DNA of 64,000 nt from an uncultured Trueperaceae bacterium (GTDB lineage Bacteria; Deinococcota; Deinococci; Deinococcales; Trueperaceae). The DNA lies in the NCBI GenBank assembly GCA_937873495.1, contig CALMXZ010000016.1, positions 1 to 64,000 on the forward strand, written 5' to 3'. Below, in pieces: positions 43,644 through 53,302 of this stretch. A model generated the notes under the pieces. The model did not search any database. It saw only the letters and a program-made list of their open reading frames with translations, and was not told where the DNA came from. How positions within the stretch are numbered: position 1 is the stretch's first letter; every line of letters begins with the position of its first letter. Position numbers and translations under genes: made by a program.

Positions 43644-45043
43644 CGACTCTCCTCCACATCTGCCTTTCTCTCAGGCCCAGCGCTCGGTCTTACGAACCGT
43701 CCATGGCCCGGATCGCCCACGAGCTGTCCTTCATGGAAGACTCGTTTCCCACGGACGTAAGTTGACTTCACCTTCCCGGTAACCTGCATGCCTTCGAACG
43801 GGCTCCAGCCGACTTTCGTTTGCATATGTGCAGCAGAGACGCTCCACTCTTCTGCCGGATCGAAGATCACGATGTCCGCGTCGAGTCCTACCTGAATCCC
43901 GCCCTTATGCGCCAGCCCGAACGTTCGCGCCGGGCCACTTGCGAGAGCACGGACGAATGTCTTCATGCTGATCAGACCCTTGGACACACCCTCGCTATAG
44001 AGCAGCGGGCCGAGCGTCTCAACGCCAGGTAACCCGGCGTGGGCCGTGAAGATGTCTCCTGTGTCTTTCCGATTGAGCGGATATGGCGAATGGTCCGACG
44101 TCACAAAGTCAATCTCGCCGGCTTCTAGCATGGGCCAGAGCGACGCACAATCCTCGCTCGTTCGAAGCGGAGGGTTACATTTGGCCCGGCCCCCAAGACT
44201 TCTAAGTGCCTCTTGATTCAGCAAAAGGTAGTGGATGCAGGTCTCACCGGTCGCGTTCACCCCAAGGTCGCGGTTCCAGTTGATCAAGTGAAAGGTTCGC
44301 GGGATGGTTCCATGCACCATGTGCAGGCGGGCGCCCGTCCAATACGCGAACTCCAGCAAACGTCCCGCAGCTTCGGCCTCAGCAACCGGCGGCCTACTCA
44401 GTGCATGGGTCAGCGGGTCCGTCCCGCCGCTCGCGCCGAAACGCCGTTGCCAACCGTCCACTATTTCCTGGTTCTCTTGATGAGCAGCGACCGGAAGACC
44501 CGTCCTCGCGATCTCTTGGAAGGCTTCAACTAGGCGATCGTCCGTCAAGCGTGGGAACCGCCGCGGATCCACCTCTAGCGTCGAGACTTTGAAGCCGGCC
44601 GCCCCCGCATGCGCGAGCTCCCGGATGGAAGCAAGGTCGCCTCGCGGGGCTATCGTCGCATAGAGTGCGACATCCACGAGAGCCTCATTAGCCACATCAC
44701 TTGCCTTTTGCATCAAGTCAGCGGCAGTAAGTACCGGCCGGTCAGGAGCGTCAAACGGCATATCTATCACCGTAGTGACCCCGCCCGCGGCCGCTGCGTA
44801 TGTGGTTGCCGTAATGCCTTCATCAACGCTCGACCGCATATGCACGTGAGCGTCAACAAAACCCGGCAATAGGAGTCTGCCCGCTGCATCGTGCGTAGCC
44901 CTGGCACTTGGCTTACCCAAGCTTATGCCCACGATTTTGCCCTCATGAACCGATAACCAAGCGTCTTTCAGGACGTCGCCATTCGCATTCACAATGTTGC
45001 CGAAGATCGCTAGGTCGACCTCTGACGGAGCTTCTCGCATCAT
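43640..45043 (-). CDS. Allantoinase/hydantoinase-like amidohydrolase
   Basis: A 467-residue cyclic-amide hydrolase of the dihydroorotase/allantoinase/hydantoinase group. The binuclear metal site is visible: GFVDAHVHMR (HxH), AGFKVS (the Lys that is carboxylated), AAHQEN (His), MVHGT (His) and VTSDHSPYP (Asp). The N- and C-terminal beta-sandwich segments (DVLKDAWLSVHEGKI; GLDADIVIFDPAEEW) are also normal. It would open a lactam or ureide ring. It is coupled to the DapA-like gene and follows aroM by 13 bases, so ring opening and lyase steps may be consecutive. Confidence 0.9.
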   Translation of the reverse strand: MMREAPSEVDLAIFGNIVNANGDVLKDAWLSVHEGKIVGISLGKPSARATHDAAGRLLLPGFVDAHVHMRSSVDEGITATTYAAAAGGVTTVIDMPFDAPDRPVLTAADLMQKASDVANEALVDVALYATIAPRGDLASIRELAHAGAAGFKVSTLEVDPRRFPRLTDDRLVEAFQEIARTGLPVAAHQENQEIVDGWQRRFGASGGTDPLTHALSRPPVAEAEAAGRLLEFAYWTGARLHMVHGTIPRTFHLINWNRDLGVNATGETCIHYLLLNQEALRSLGGRAKCNPPLRTSEDCASLWPMLEAGEIDFVTSDHSPYPLNRKDTGDIFTAHAGLPGVETLGPLLYSEGVSKGLISMKTFVRALASGPARTFGLAHKGGIQVGLDADIVIFDPAEEWSVSAAHMQTKVGWSPFEGMQVTGKVKSTYVRGKRVFHEGQLVGDPGHGRFVRPSAGPERKADVEESR

Positions 45044-45056
45044 TCACCTACCCGAT

Positions 45057-45749
45057 CTATGTATCAGGACATTCACATGCGAACTGTGCTCTTAAAACGG
45101 CTGCCGCTAGATACCCAAGATCGATCACTGGAACTGTGAGCTTCCGAGCCAAGCGGTCCCGAAACGAGAGAGGATGACCAACGTAATCGATAACTACGGC
45201 ATCTACTTGGGGACCGGGGAGTAGAGCTTCATCTATCCATGGTTCCCCTACGCTCGACGGCGACTGTCGCCCAGACGAAACAACGTTCGCCACGAAACCA
45301 GCGTCCTCCCACTTCTCTCTTGACGGCCCTACCTGATCATCCACGGGAACGATCACGTGCAACGTGTTCATCCCGAGTTCGCGCAGGATGTCTCGCACGA
45401 TCTGGAAAGGCCGCACCAAGGGTCGGCGACTCTTCAATCCCTCGAAGGCGCCGGCGCAAAGCAGGACCGATGCGCTAACCGACTCTCGCTCGCACTCATC
45501 TAACGCCGACTGAAGAAGTGGAAGTAAGTATCCCTCACTGACCTCAACGCTAGTTCCGTCCCGAAGACGCGTCGTCAATGGATATGCGCTCGCTGGCCAT
45601 GCAACATCACCCACGTCATCGACGCCATCCAAAGCACCGCGTACTACTAGGTTAGTATTGGCAGGAAACCGGCCCAACACCTCAAGAAGGTCATCCCTGG
45701 GGGTTTGGCCGATCACCAGCACCCCGATTCTCCTCGAGACTGCGTTCAT
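45057..45749 (-). CDS. AroM family protein
   Basis: A 230-residue protein of the AroM family. The N-terminal IGVLVIGQTPRDDLLEVLG is the family hallmark, and the central CAGAFEGLKSRRPLVRP and the C-terminal DYVGHP..FRD.L fit. The biochemical function of AroM is not established; the fold resembles Asp/Glu/hydantoin racemases. The ATG at 45749 overlaps the upstream gene's stop (ATGA). In a block full of cyclic-amide hydrolases a racemase-like activity on an amino-acid derivative is a reasonable guess. Confidence 0.85.
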   Translation of the reverse strand: MNAVSRRIGVLVIGQTPRDDLLEVLGRFPANTNLVVRGALDGVDDVGDVAWPASAYPLTTRLRDGTSVEVSEGYLLPLLQSALDECERESVSASVLLCAGAFEGLKSRRPLVRPFQIVRDILRELGMNTLHVIVPVDDQVGPSREKWEDAGFVANVVSSGRQSPSSVGEPWIDEALLPGPQVDAVVIDYVGHPLSFRDRLARKLTVPVIDLGYLAAAVLRAQFACECPDT

Positions 45750-47179
45750 ATAGGGCTCACACATCCCTCGAAGCTCGCGCCCCAAAGCGCCTGACTGTCC
45801 CGACGAGCGCCAACCAGAACCGATGGGTTGTACAGAAAGAGCCAGGGGGCATCCTCACTAATGAGTCGGTATGCCCGCCGGTAGTGGTTCCGCCTAACAG
45901 TCGTATGCGGCTCGGCCTCAGCCTCCTCGATAGCTTGGTTAACGTTCGGGTTGTCGTACCCCAGCCACCACGGCCCCTTGACACCAGAGTGGAACTTCTC
46001 GCGTAGGGTCCGATGTGTACTTGCGGGGCTCGAGTCGAAGCAGGCTCCGTCATGGAGCTTTTTCGCACGAACCATCTCCGCGTATGCCGTTCGGTCGGCA
46101 TGAGCTGAGTAAGAGCACTCGATACCGATAGTGGCCAAGGTCTCCGCCATGCGTGCCACCATGGCTACGGCCTCATCCGGGTTATGCGTCGGAACATCCA
46201 ATGTTATCCGCAGGGGAGACTCCGGACTTGCTTCATCGAGCAGCCTGCGCGAGATGTCGGGCTGGAAGCCATATCCCGCCACGCCGCCATCGAACCCGAG
46301 GTGCCTTGAGGTGAGCGGACCGGCAATGGGTATAGCGGCGTCCGGCCCTAGGGTAGTAGTCACGAGACTTGGAACATCTACTCCGTAGTTCAGAGCTTGC
46401 CGAACTCTGGCGTCCAGTAGCGGCCCTTCCATTAGATCAAGCATGAACACCGTGCAAACCGGCGTTCTGACCCACGTAAGAGCCACGTCTTGGTCGGGAG
46501 CGATCCCATCTCGATCATCCGCAGCGAGTGCGACTGCTACGTCTACGCTTCCCTCGGTAAGAGCATCCAAACGCGCCGCGCTGGATGGCAAGGCCAGCCA
46601 TTCGACGGTTGTGACAATAGATGGTGCTCCCCAGTAGTTTGCATTTCTCTCGATGACAACGCGTTCCTCGCACACTTCGCAAAGTCGATACGGACCGGTA
46701 CCGACGAGCCGGACTCCCGCTTCTTCGATGTCATGGCGCTTGAGAATCGGGATCTCGGATACCACGTCGAGAAAGTCCGCGTTCGGCCGCTGCAACTCTA
46801 TGACGAGGCGTCCGGAGGCCACGACCTCGATCCGCGATTCTCGGAGGTAGCTTTGTATGACGCCAGTGGTTCCCAGCTCTCCCGTAATGTCACTATCGCG
46901 AATGCGCCTAAGCGAAACCGCACAGTCTTCAACCGTAAACGGCGTTCCGTCATGGAACCGCACACCTTCTCGAATGGCGAATGCCCAGGTTCTAGCGTCG
47001 GACGAGACGGACCACTTCGCGGCAAGGCACGCCTCGAAACCTCCTTCGCTCAGCCGCCGCACCAGCGGCTCGACCAGGGCACGTAAGATACCTAGCCTCT
47101 CGCGATTGTCACTCGTGACGTGCGGATCACCCACCTCAACGTGAGACTGGGCGATCGTCAGCCTGTGCCGAGACTCCAT
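45746..47179 (-). CDS. Signal-less SBP_5-like protein (second cytosolic homologue)
   Basis: A 477-residue SBP_5-fold protein lacking a signal peptide; it starts MESRHRLTIAQSHVEVGDPH. Recognisable segments are WAFAIREGVRFHDGTPFTVEDCAVSLRRI, VGTGPYRL, RNANYWG and VRQALNYGVD, all standard for the family. The upstream gene ends 3 bases before the ATG, so no signal sequence can be hidden. It lies between two hydrolase genes, away from the permeases. With the protein of 33434-34825 it makes two such proteins in one 31-kb region, and both end in similar APPWLYLF or APWLFLY-type segments. A ligand-sensing or carrier role inside the cell is inferred. Confidence 0.85.
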   Translation of the reverse strand: MESRHRLTIAQSHVEVGDPHVTSDNRERLGILRALVEPLVRRLSEGGFEACLAAKWSVSSDARTWAFAIREGVRFHDGTPFTVEDCAVSLRRIRDSDITGELGTTGVIQSYLRESRIEVVASGRLVIELQRPNADFLDVVSEIPILKRHDIEEAGVRLVGTGPYRLCEVCEERVVIERNANYWGAPSIVTTVEWLALPSSAARLDALTEGSVDVAVALAADDRDGIAPDQDVALTWVRTPVCTVFMLDLMEGPLLDARVRQALNYGVDVPSLVTTTLGPDAAIPIAGPLTSRHLGFDGGVAGYGFQPDISRRLLDEASPESPLRITLDVPTHNPDEAVAMVARMAETLATIGIECSYSAHADRTAYAEMVRAKKLHDGACFDSSPASTHRTLREKFHSGVKGPWWLGYDNPNVNQAIEEAEAEPHTTVRRNHYRRAYRLISEDAPWLFLYNPSVLVGARRDSQALWGASFEGCVSPI

Positions 47180-47182
47180 GGG

Positions 47183-48241
47183 TCAGCCTTCGGCCCGAGG
47201 AGCTTGGCTTTGACTATCCTGAGGGTTGGACTTGTCGTTGGTCTCGGGCAACGAAAGCAACCGCTCGGGGTTCGACTTGATCATCGTCCGAATCTCGTTC
47301 TCAGCCAGACCAAGATCCAACATGCACGCCACGAACTCTCGTAGGCCCTCGACCGGGCTCGGAAGCGTGTAAACACCGAAGTCCGTGGCAAGTATGCACT
47401 GATCGACACCAAGTTCTTGAATCTGCTCAGCCACGAGCTTAACGCCGCCCGATGGGGCATCGTCCATGCCTTCATCGATGGACATGTACTCGCGCTCAAC
47501 GTAATAGTGAGTCTTCGGAATCGGCGTCGTGTGCGTATAAGCAGCGAGGGTATACTCGATGAACGCACCCTTATCGGCCATCGCACGGAGCTCATCGAGC
47601 GTTGCAATCTTCGTTACCGAACTGGCAATGAGCACTTTGCGAATTCCGTATTCGCGACTGAGATCAACTAGGCGCATGGCCTCTGCAACGCTTACATGAC
47701 CTGTGTTGAGGTACGTCTGTGGGTGATCCGCGATAAGGCAAAGGATCTCGTCCAGTTCGGGGCTGGGCTTTGAGTCGATGGGAATTCGAATGCAGCGCTC
47801 GAGTTCCTCCGTCTTGAAACGCGGATACAGCTCGGACAGCGGCACGAACCTACCGTCCACAAGATGTCCCTCGCGTGACGCTTGAAAGTAGGTGGAGTGC
47901 GCACCGAAGCTTACATACTTCGCTCCAGTTCCATACTCCAGCGCAGTCCTTACCGCTCGTGGATTCATGCCCCCGTAGACGGTGTTGAGTATCAGACCAC
48001 CGAATGTCAGGAAGTCAGGCACGACCCGATTGACTATCCACGACGTGCCATTGCTCATCTCGAAGACGTCCATGAACACGATGGCCCGCATACCGGCGTC
48101 CCTTGCCTCCGTGGCCGCCTGCACCGGATCGACCCGCCTAGGACTACTGAAAATGTGCGGACCCGCATGAACGTGGATATCGACAGCGCCATGAAGCAGT
48201 TGCCGAGTCAACTCGAACGAGCGTCCATCAGGCAGTAACAT
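47183..48241 (-). CDS. Amidohydrolase-fold protein (DUF6282-like)
   Basis: A 352-residue putative metal-dependent hydrolase. The N-terminal metal motif LLHGAVDIHVHAGPH (HxH) is followed by EARDAGMRAIVFMD, a mid-protein His region (TYLNTGHVSVAEAMRL) and a late Asp (CILATDFG). This is the pattern of TIM-barrel amidohydrolases grouped as DUF6282. The ATG at 48241 has AAGGAG upstream; an earlier frame start is not supported. It overlaps the upstream amidohydrolase by 14 bases. The substrate is unknown. Confidence 0.75.
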   Translation of the reverse strand: MLLPDGRSFELTRQLLHGAVDIHVHAGPHIFSSPRRVDPVQAATEARDAGMRAIVFMDVFEMSNGTSWIVNRVVPDFLTFGGLILNTVYGGMNPRAVRTALEYGTGAKYVSFGAHSTYFQASREGHLVDGRFVPLSELYPRFKTEELERCIRIPIDSKPSPELDEILCLIADHPQTYLNTGHVSVAEAMRLVDLSREYGIRKVLIASSVTKIATLDELRAMADKGAFIEYTLAAYTHTTPIPKTHYYVEREYMSIDEGMDDAPSGGVKLVAEQIQELGVDQCILATDFGVYTLPSPVEGLREFVACMLDLGLAENEIRTMIKSNPERLLSLPETNDKSNPQDSQSQAPRAEG

Positions 48242-49487
48242 TGGTGGCTCCTTGCCGTGAGTTGGGTGTCGTCGTTCCAGCAACGATTCGGCCCCGCCGG
48301 AAGACAAGGTCGAGTTCGCGAAGGTTAGCTATGTCGTCGAGCGGGTTCTTCCTCAGGACGATCAAGTCGGCTTCCTTACCGACCTCGACCGTGCCGGTGT
48401 CCTCGAGGCAATCAGCGAGTTCGGCGCCATTGCGAGTCGCAGAGACTATCGCCTGCATCTCGGACATGCCCGCATTGACCATCGTTTCTATCTCTGGAAT
48501 CAAACGTTCCGCGAACGGCGTCAAGTCCTCGCCAGCAGCGATCTTCACACCAGCGGCCAGTGCGCGCTGAAAGCTCCTCCTGTGATTCTCCGCCGCGCGC
48601 AATGCCTTATCGATCGCAAAGGCAGACCAGTTCGCACGGATGTATTCCTCGTCTTGCGTCACTGCAAGCGTCGGCACGTAATAAGTGCCGTGCTCAACCA
48701 TCATCGCCACAACTTCGTCGTCCAACAAGTACCCGTGTTCGATACTAGCAACGCCCGCCTCGATCGCTAACCTCGCGCCCATTGGCCCACCAACATGGGC
48801 GCAGACCTTCCGGCCCTTCAGCGCCGCGACCTCGACGATCGCCCTTACTTCGTCCGGCGTCATTTGCGACTCATACATCGTTTCCGTAGACGAGGCGACG
48901 CCACCCGTGATCATGATTTTTATCTGGTCCGCCCCGCGCATCATCTGTTCCCGCGCCGCCCGCCTGCATTCCGCTACTCCGTCTACTTGAACACCCTTCC
49001 CGCTTTGCCAACCATGACCACCTGTAGCGATGATGGGGCGACCGCAGACGACCAACCGCGGCCCCTCGAACATCCCACTGTTAAAAGCCTTCTTCCAAGC
49101 CACATCAACGTAGTCGGCTTCCCCAACGACCCTGACGCTCGTGATGCCATACTGGAGCGCGTCCATTGCGGCACGGCCACACCGAACCGTCCGGTCCGCA
49201 GCAGCCTCATGATGAGGGGTCTTGGAGAAGTCGTTCTGTGGGAAGACCATTCCCAGGTGTGCATGGGAATCCCACAAGCCAGGTAGAAGGTACACGCCGG
49301 TGGCGTCGATTACCGGGGCTGCGGTATCCCGGACCCGACTGGAGCCGCGTTCGTCAACCCGCGCAATTCGCCCACGCTCGACCAACACGCCGCCAACCGC
49401 GTAAGGCTCACGGCCCGTACCATCGATCACGGTCGGGCCCAAGATGTACCACGTCGCATCAGGAGCCAACTGCGTCTGCTCAGACAT
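48228..49487 (-). CDS. Amidohydrolase (imidazolonepropionase/Xaa-Pro dipeptidase-like)
   Basis: A 419-residue cytosolic amidohydrolase. It has LLPGLWDSHAHLGM (HxH metal motif), MITGGVASSTE, ICAHV-type and SIEHGYLL histidine motifs, and a late AAGEDLTPF Asp. The C-terminal EVGKEADLIVLRKNPLDDI is typical of the group, which includes prolidase-like and imidazolonepropionase-like enzymes. It overlaps the M24 gene by 8 bases. It is a likely C-N bond hydrolase working with the neighbouring M24 protein. Confidence 0.88.
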   Translation of the reverse strand: MSEQTQLAPDATWYILGPTVIDGTGREPYAVGGVLVERGRIARVDERGSSRVRDTAAPVIDATGVYLLPGLWDSHAHLGMVFPQNDFSKTPHHEAAADRTVRCGRAAMDALQYGITSVRVVGEADYVDVAWKKAFNSGMFEGPRLVVCGRPIIATGGHGWQSGKGVQVDGVAECRRAAREQMMRGADQIKIMITGGVASSTETMYESQMTPDEVRAIVEVAALKGRKVCAHVGGPMGARLAIEAGVASIEHGYLLDDEVVAMMVEHGTYYVPTLAVTQDEEYIRANWSAFAIDKALRAAENHRRSFQRALAAGVKIAAGEDLTPFAERLIPEIETMVNAGMSEMQAIVSATRNGAELADCLEDTGTVEVGKEADLIVLRKNPLDDIANLRELDLVFRRGRIVAGTTTPNSRQGATNVTA

Positions 49488-50658
49488 GAACGGTCAGGCT
49501 CTCGATGTCCCGGGGGTACGTGGTTATGAACTCGAAGCCTTCCTCCGTCACGAGGACAGTGTCAGAGTGCCGAAAGCCGGCCACACCCGGCAAGAACAGA
49601 CAAGGCTCAACGCACAGAACCATACCCGGCTGCAGAAGTGTGTCATCGCCTTCGTCCAGGAAGGGCCCTTCGTGACCCTCAATGCCAATTCCATGGCCTA
49701 TGTGCGTCCTCGCTAGCTCCATGAGTCGCTCACGCTCGAGGAAAGTGTTGACTGCTCTCTCTACGTCGCCGCAACGCGCTCCGGGCTTGATCGCTGCGAG
49801 AGCAGCGTCCTGTGCCTGTACTTCCAGGTCAAAGTACTTGCGCTGCTGCTGGCTTGGCTCTCCCACGATCATCATTCGCTCCAGCTCGACCAGGTAGCCT
49901 CCGACAACGGGACCGCTTCCGGTAAGGATGACGTCACCGCGCTGCACGCGACGCCCGCCGGCCGACCGGTGATTGTGCGCTGTCTTTGGACCCGACGTGA
50001 ACGAGACCTTGGCGCCTGAGCCTTCCCAGGTCGGTCCCAACAAGTTCGCCATAGAAACCGTCGCCGCCGTGGTAGCACGCATTGAGATCTCGATCTCAGT
50101 CAAGCCGGGCTGTATCGCCTCGTGCAGGCACCCGTGGGCCAAGTCCGCGAGGCGCGCACTCATAGCCAGCAGGCGGAGTTCCTCCGGCGACTTCACCATT
50201 CTCCAGTCATCGATCACGTTCGCGATGTTAGTGAAGGAAGCCTGAGGAACCACATCGGGCAAGGAGGGTCCGCGATACCCCCATCCGCCACCCCAGTTGA
50301 GCGAGTCGACGGCGAGAGGCTTGTCGTCTAGGTGTAAAGAGACGAGCAGGTCCCTGAGGTGAAGCATCGGGTGCTTCTTCCCCGGATACTCTCGATAGAC
50401 CGCCACGTTAGTTATGTGGGGAGTCCGAACCGGAATGTTCTCCTCTTCCAAGAATGGGACCATGATTGCGACGTCGCCGTCGGCCGGCACCACTAGGACC
50501 ACAGGCCGCTCAGTCGGCAGGTGATGAAACCCGCTCAGATAGAAGGTTCTCATCGCCGCGAAAATGCAAGCACCGCTTTGGTTCGTCTCATGCAAGAACT
50601 CTTGCAGGCGATGAATGCGCCTCAGAATCTCAGGGGTTGAAATCGTGAAGGTACTCAA
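49480..50658 (-). CDS. M24-family protein (Xaa-Pro peptidase/creatinase-like) with altered metal ligands
   Basis: A 392-residue pita-bread-fold protein with a creatinase-type N-terminal domain (AAMRTFYLSGFHH) and an M24 catalytic domain. The His (GHGIGIEGHEGP), first Glu (LCVEPCLF) and final Glu region are present. In the strand that normally holds two metal-binding Asp (LVD.G....GY.SD.TR) the sequence is ILTGSGPVVGGYLVELERM, so the first Asp is lost and the second is Glu. That resembles metal-free members such as creatinase more than aminopeptidase P. It is the first gene after the binding-protein hairpin. Confidence 0.85.
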   Translation of the reverse strand: MSTFTISTPEILRRIHRLQEFLHETNQSGACIFAAMRTFYLSGFHHLPTERPVVLVVPADGDVAIMVPFLEEENIPVRTPHITNVAVYREYPGKKHPMLHLRDLLVSLHLDDKPLAVDSLNWGGGWGYRGPSLPDVVPQASFTNIANVIDDWRMVKSPEELRLLAMSARLADLAHGCLHEAIQPGLTEIEISMRATTAATVSMANLLGPTWEGSGAKVSFTSGPKTAHNHRSAGGRRVQRGDVILTGSGPVVGGYLVELERMMIVGEPSQQQRKYFDLEVQAQDAALAAIKPGARCGDVERAVNTFLERERLMELARTHIGHGIGIEGHEGPFLDEGDDTLLQPGMVLCVEPCLFLPGVAGFRHSDTVLVTEEGFEFITTYPRDIESLTVHV

Positions 50659-50686
50659 CAGCCGCGCTCCTATCCTGTGCTTCGTG

Positions 50687-50715
50687 TCGCGGGTGCCGCC
50701 TTACGGCACCCGCGA
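50687..50715 (-). terminator. Intercistronic hairpin after the second binding-protein gene
   Basis: A perfect 12-bp stem, TCGCGGGTGCCG / CGGCACCCGCGA, with a 5-base loop lies 14 bases after the binding-protein stop and before the M24 start. It probably lowers expression of the downstream genes or protects the binding-protein message. Confidence 0.65.
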
Positions 50716-50728
50716 CCGTCTTCATCGG

Positions 50729-52304
50729 TTACTTGTATCTGATGTCGAACAGTTGTGGATGTGCGAAGGGATCAAATTTGAATCCCTCAATACTGCTTAC
50801 CGTAGCGAAAATCGAAACGTTGGCGTACAGGGGCACCGCCACGGCATTGTCCATCAGAATCTGGGAAATCTGATGGTAGATTGCAGCACGCCTACTATCA
50901 TCAGTAGTGCTAAGCCCTTCGTTGAGCAGCGCATCTAGCTCTGGTGTGGCGAAATGCGTGTAGTTGACTGTTCCAAGCCCCGATGAGCTGAAGAATCTAC
51001 TTAGTATCAAACCAGGATCGGGACTATATGTGCCAACCAAAGCAGTATTTATCGAGCTATCTTTGGCGGCGATCCCGTCCATCATCGCGGTTCCGCTCAT
51101 CACGTTCACATCGAAGCGAACGCCGACATCCTTCAGCTGGGCTTGGATAATCTCGGCAGGCGCCTCTGCCACGAATCCCTCAAAAGTCGCGTGGTACAAG
51201 CTGAGAACGCGACCATCCTTGACGCGATAACCGTCCTGGTTGACGACGGTCCAACCGGCCTCCTCCAGTAGGGAACGTGCCTTATCTGGATCGAACGGGT
51301 ATGTGTTATCGAGCGACGTATCGTAGTACCGAACCCCCGGTGTCAGTATTTGAGTAGCCATGGGATACACGCCGCGGAACACCGCTTGGTCGAGCGCACT
51401 ACGATCGATCGCGTAACTGATCGCCTGCCTAACGCGAAGGTCATTCGTAGGAGCTAGTACGGTGTTGAAGAAGAGACTCCGCGCAATCCCTACCTTTGAC
51501 GCACCCAAGACCTCAAACCGCGGATCGGCTTGCATCCTCTGTACCTGAGTGGGTGGAATCTCGTCTACGATCTGGCTTTCACCCGTCTCAAGGGTCGCCA
51601 TGCGAGTAACATCTTCGGTTACGAAGCGAAAGACCACTCTCTCCAGGTAGGCCGGACCTGTATGAAACGAAGCCGGCGCCCACGAGTACTCGTCATTCCT
51701 GGCCAAGACAATCTCGTTGCCCCGAATCTCGCTCACGAACTTGAACGGGCCGCTGCCGACAAGATGATCGGTAAATCGGTCGCCGTAGGCCTCCACGGCT
51801 GTAGGCGAGACCATCCCCATGAACGGGTTAGACAATGAGAATGGGAACAGGACGTTCGGTTCGCTGAAATCTACCTTGAGCGTGTGGGCGTCAATAACCT
51901 CGCTTCCGGAGTACGGACCCATCAGCGGCCCGGCCTGCTTTGACTGTGTCGTCGGATTCGTCATCCTGTTCAAGTTGAACTTCACGGCAGCTGCATCAAA
52001 TGCCGTCCCATCCTGGAATGTGACGTCGTCCCTCAACACCAGTACCCACGACGTGGCGTCTGCGTTCGAGGTCCATGATGTCGCCAGCCACGGCTCGTAC
52101 TCACCCTCTGAGTTCAAGTAGATCAATCGATCGAATATGTTCTGAAAGATGTATGCAGATTGTGTAAACGCACTAACGTGTGGATCAAGGGTATCGTAGT
52201 CTGCATTACGGATTGCTATCGTTAGTTGGCCTCCGCCTTGACCAAAGGCAACTCCGGATAGCAAGATCAACGACGCGACGATTGCGAGGCAATACTGCTT
52301 CATT
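50729..52304 (-). CDS. ABC importer substrate-binding protein, SBP_5 family
   Basis: A 525-residue periplasmic binding protein with a signal peptide (MKQYCLAIVASLILLSGVAFGQ). Family features are DYDTLDPHVSAF, SWTSNADATSWVLVLRDDVTFQDGTAFDA, VRQAISYAIDR and YPFDPDKARSLLEEAGW. ATG 52304 has AAGAGGAG upstream. It lies after the two permease genes in the operon and before the M24 hydrolase, with the usual hairpin after its stop. The N-terminal location outside the membrane and the surrounding peptidase-like enzymes suggest an oligopeptide, dipeptide or amide ligand. Confidence 0.92.
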
Positions 52305-52378
52305 ATGACTCCTCTTCCGTTCAGGATTACTGAGCCTAGATGCAATAAGCTTTTAATGCGACAATCTTCACCTCCAAG

Positions 52379-53302
52379 TCACTCAAATCTCGTTCTAGGG
52401 TCAAGCAAATCTCGAAGACCGTCTCCGACAACGTTCACGGCAATGACTGAGACCGCAATCGCGAGGCCCGGAAAGGTCGACATCCACATAGCGTCCCTCA
52501 GCATGTATCGACCCCGACTGACCATTGCTCCCCACTCTGGCGTCGGCGGCTGGGCACCAAGCCCAATGAAACTCAAAGAAGAGGCCGCAAAAATGGCCGC
52601 ACCGACTTGCATCGTGAACATGACGATCGTTGGCGCCATCACATTTGGAAGAACGTGTCTCAGTAGCACACGCGTTGAGCTGGCACCCATCCCGCGAGCC
52701 GCATCCACGTAGTCGTAAGTCTTGGCCTCTAGGACGGCCCCATAAATGACTCGGGTGAAGGTCGGGCCAGCCGAAACGCCCACGGCGATCATCACGTTCG
52801 TCAATCCCGGTCCGAGCATGGCGATGATTACGAGTGCCAGGAGGATTCCCGGGAACGCCAACAGAAGGTCCATCAGCCTGAGGATGACGAACCCGACTCC
52901 GCCGCCAAAGTAGCCCCCGATGAGCCCAAACAGTAATCCGATTGTCGTGCTAATCAACGCGGTTCCCAACCCTACGCGTAGGGAGACTCGCGCCCCCCAG
53001 ATTACGCGGCTCAGAACGTCCCGACCAAGGTCGTCCGTTCCAAACCAATGCGAGCCGTTCGGCGGTTGCAGTGTTTGAGCAGGGCTGATCTTGATCGGGT
53101 CATAGGGCGCTATGAATGGAGCGAACACCGCGAGCACGACTAGCGCCAACACGACGACGGCGCCCGCAGCAGCCGCACGATTGCGCGTGAACTTTCGCAG
53201 GCCCGTCACCCATGCCGCGTACCAAGAGTCCTCCGACCAGGCCAAGTACTTCGGACTCACCCGATCCTCGGCGAAGCTCGTGTCATTCACGCCCTCACGC
53301 AT
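52379..53302 (-). CDS. ABC importer permease, DppC type
   Basis: A 307-residue permease with an N-terminal cytosolic tail and the DppC pattern: AVFAPFIAPYDPIKISP, HWFGTDDLGRDVLSRVIWGAR and the EAA loop DYVDAARGMGASSTRVLLRHVLPN. The start ATG 53302 overlaps the stop of the DppB-type gene. Like the other two importers in the window, it has no ATPase subunit gene beside it. Confidence 0.93.
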   Translation of the reverse strand: MREGVNDTSFAEDRVSPKYLAWSEDSWYAAWVTGLRKFTRNRAAAAGAVVVLALVVLAVFAPFIAPYDPIKISPAQTLQPPNGSHWFGTDDLGRDVLSRVIWGARVSLRVGLGTALISTTIGLLFGLIGGYFGGGVGFVILRLMDLLLAFPGILLALVIIAMLGPGLTNVMIAVGVSAGPTFTRVIYGAVLEAKTYDYVDAARGMGASSTRVLLRHVLPNVMAPTIVMFTMQVGAAIFAASSLSFIGLGAQPPTPEWGAMVSRGRYMLRDAMWMSTFPGLAIAVSVIAVNVVGDGLRDLLDPRTRFE

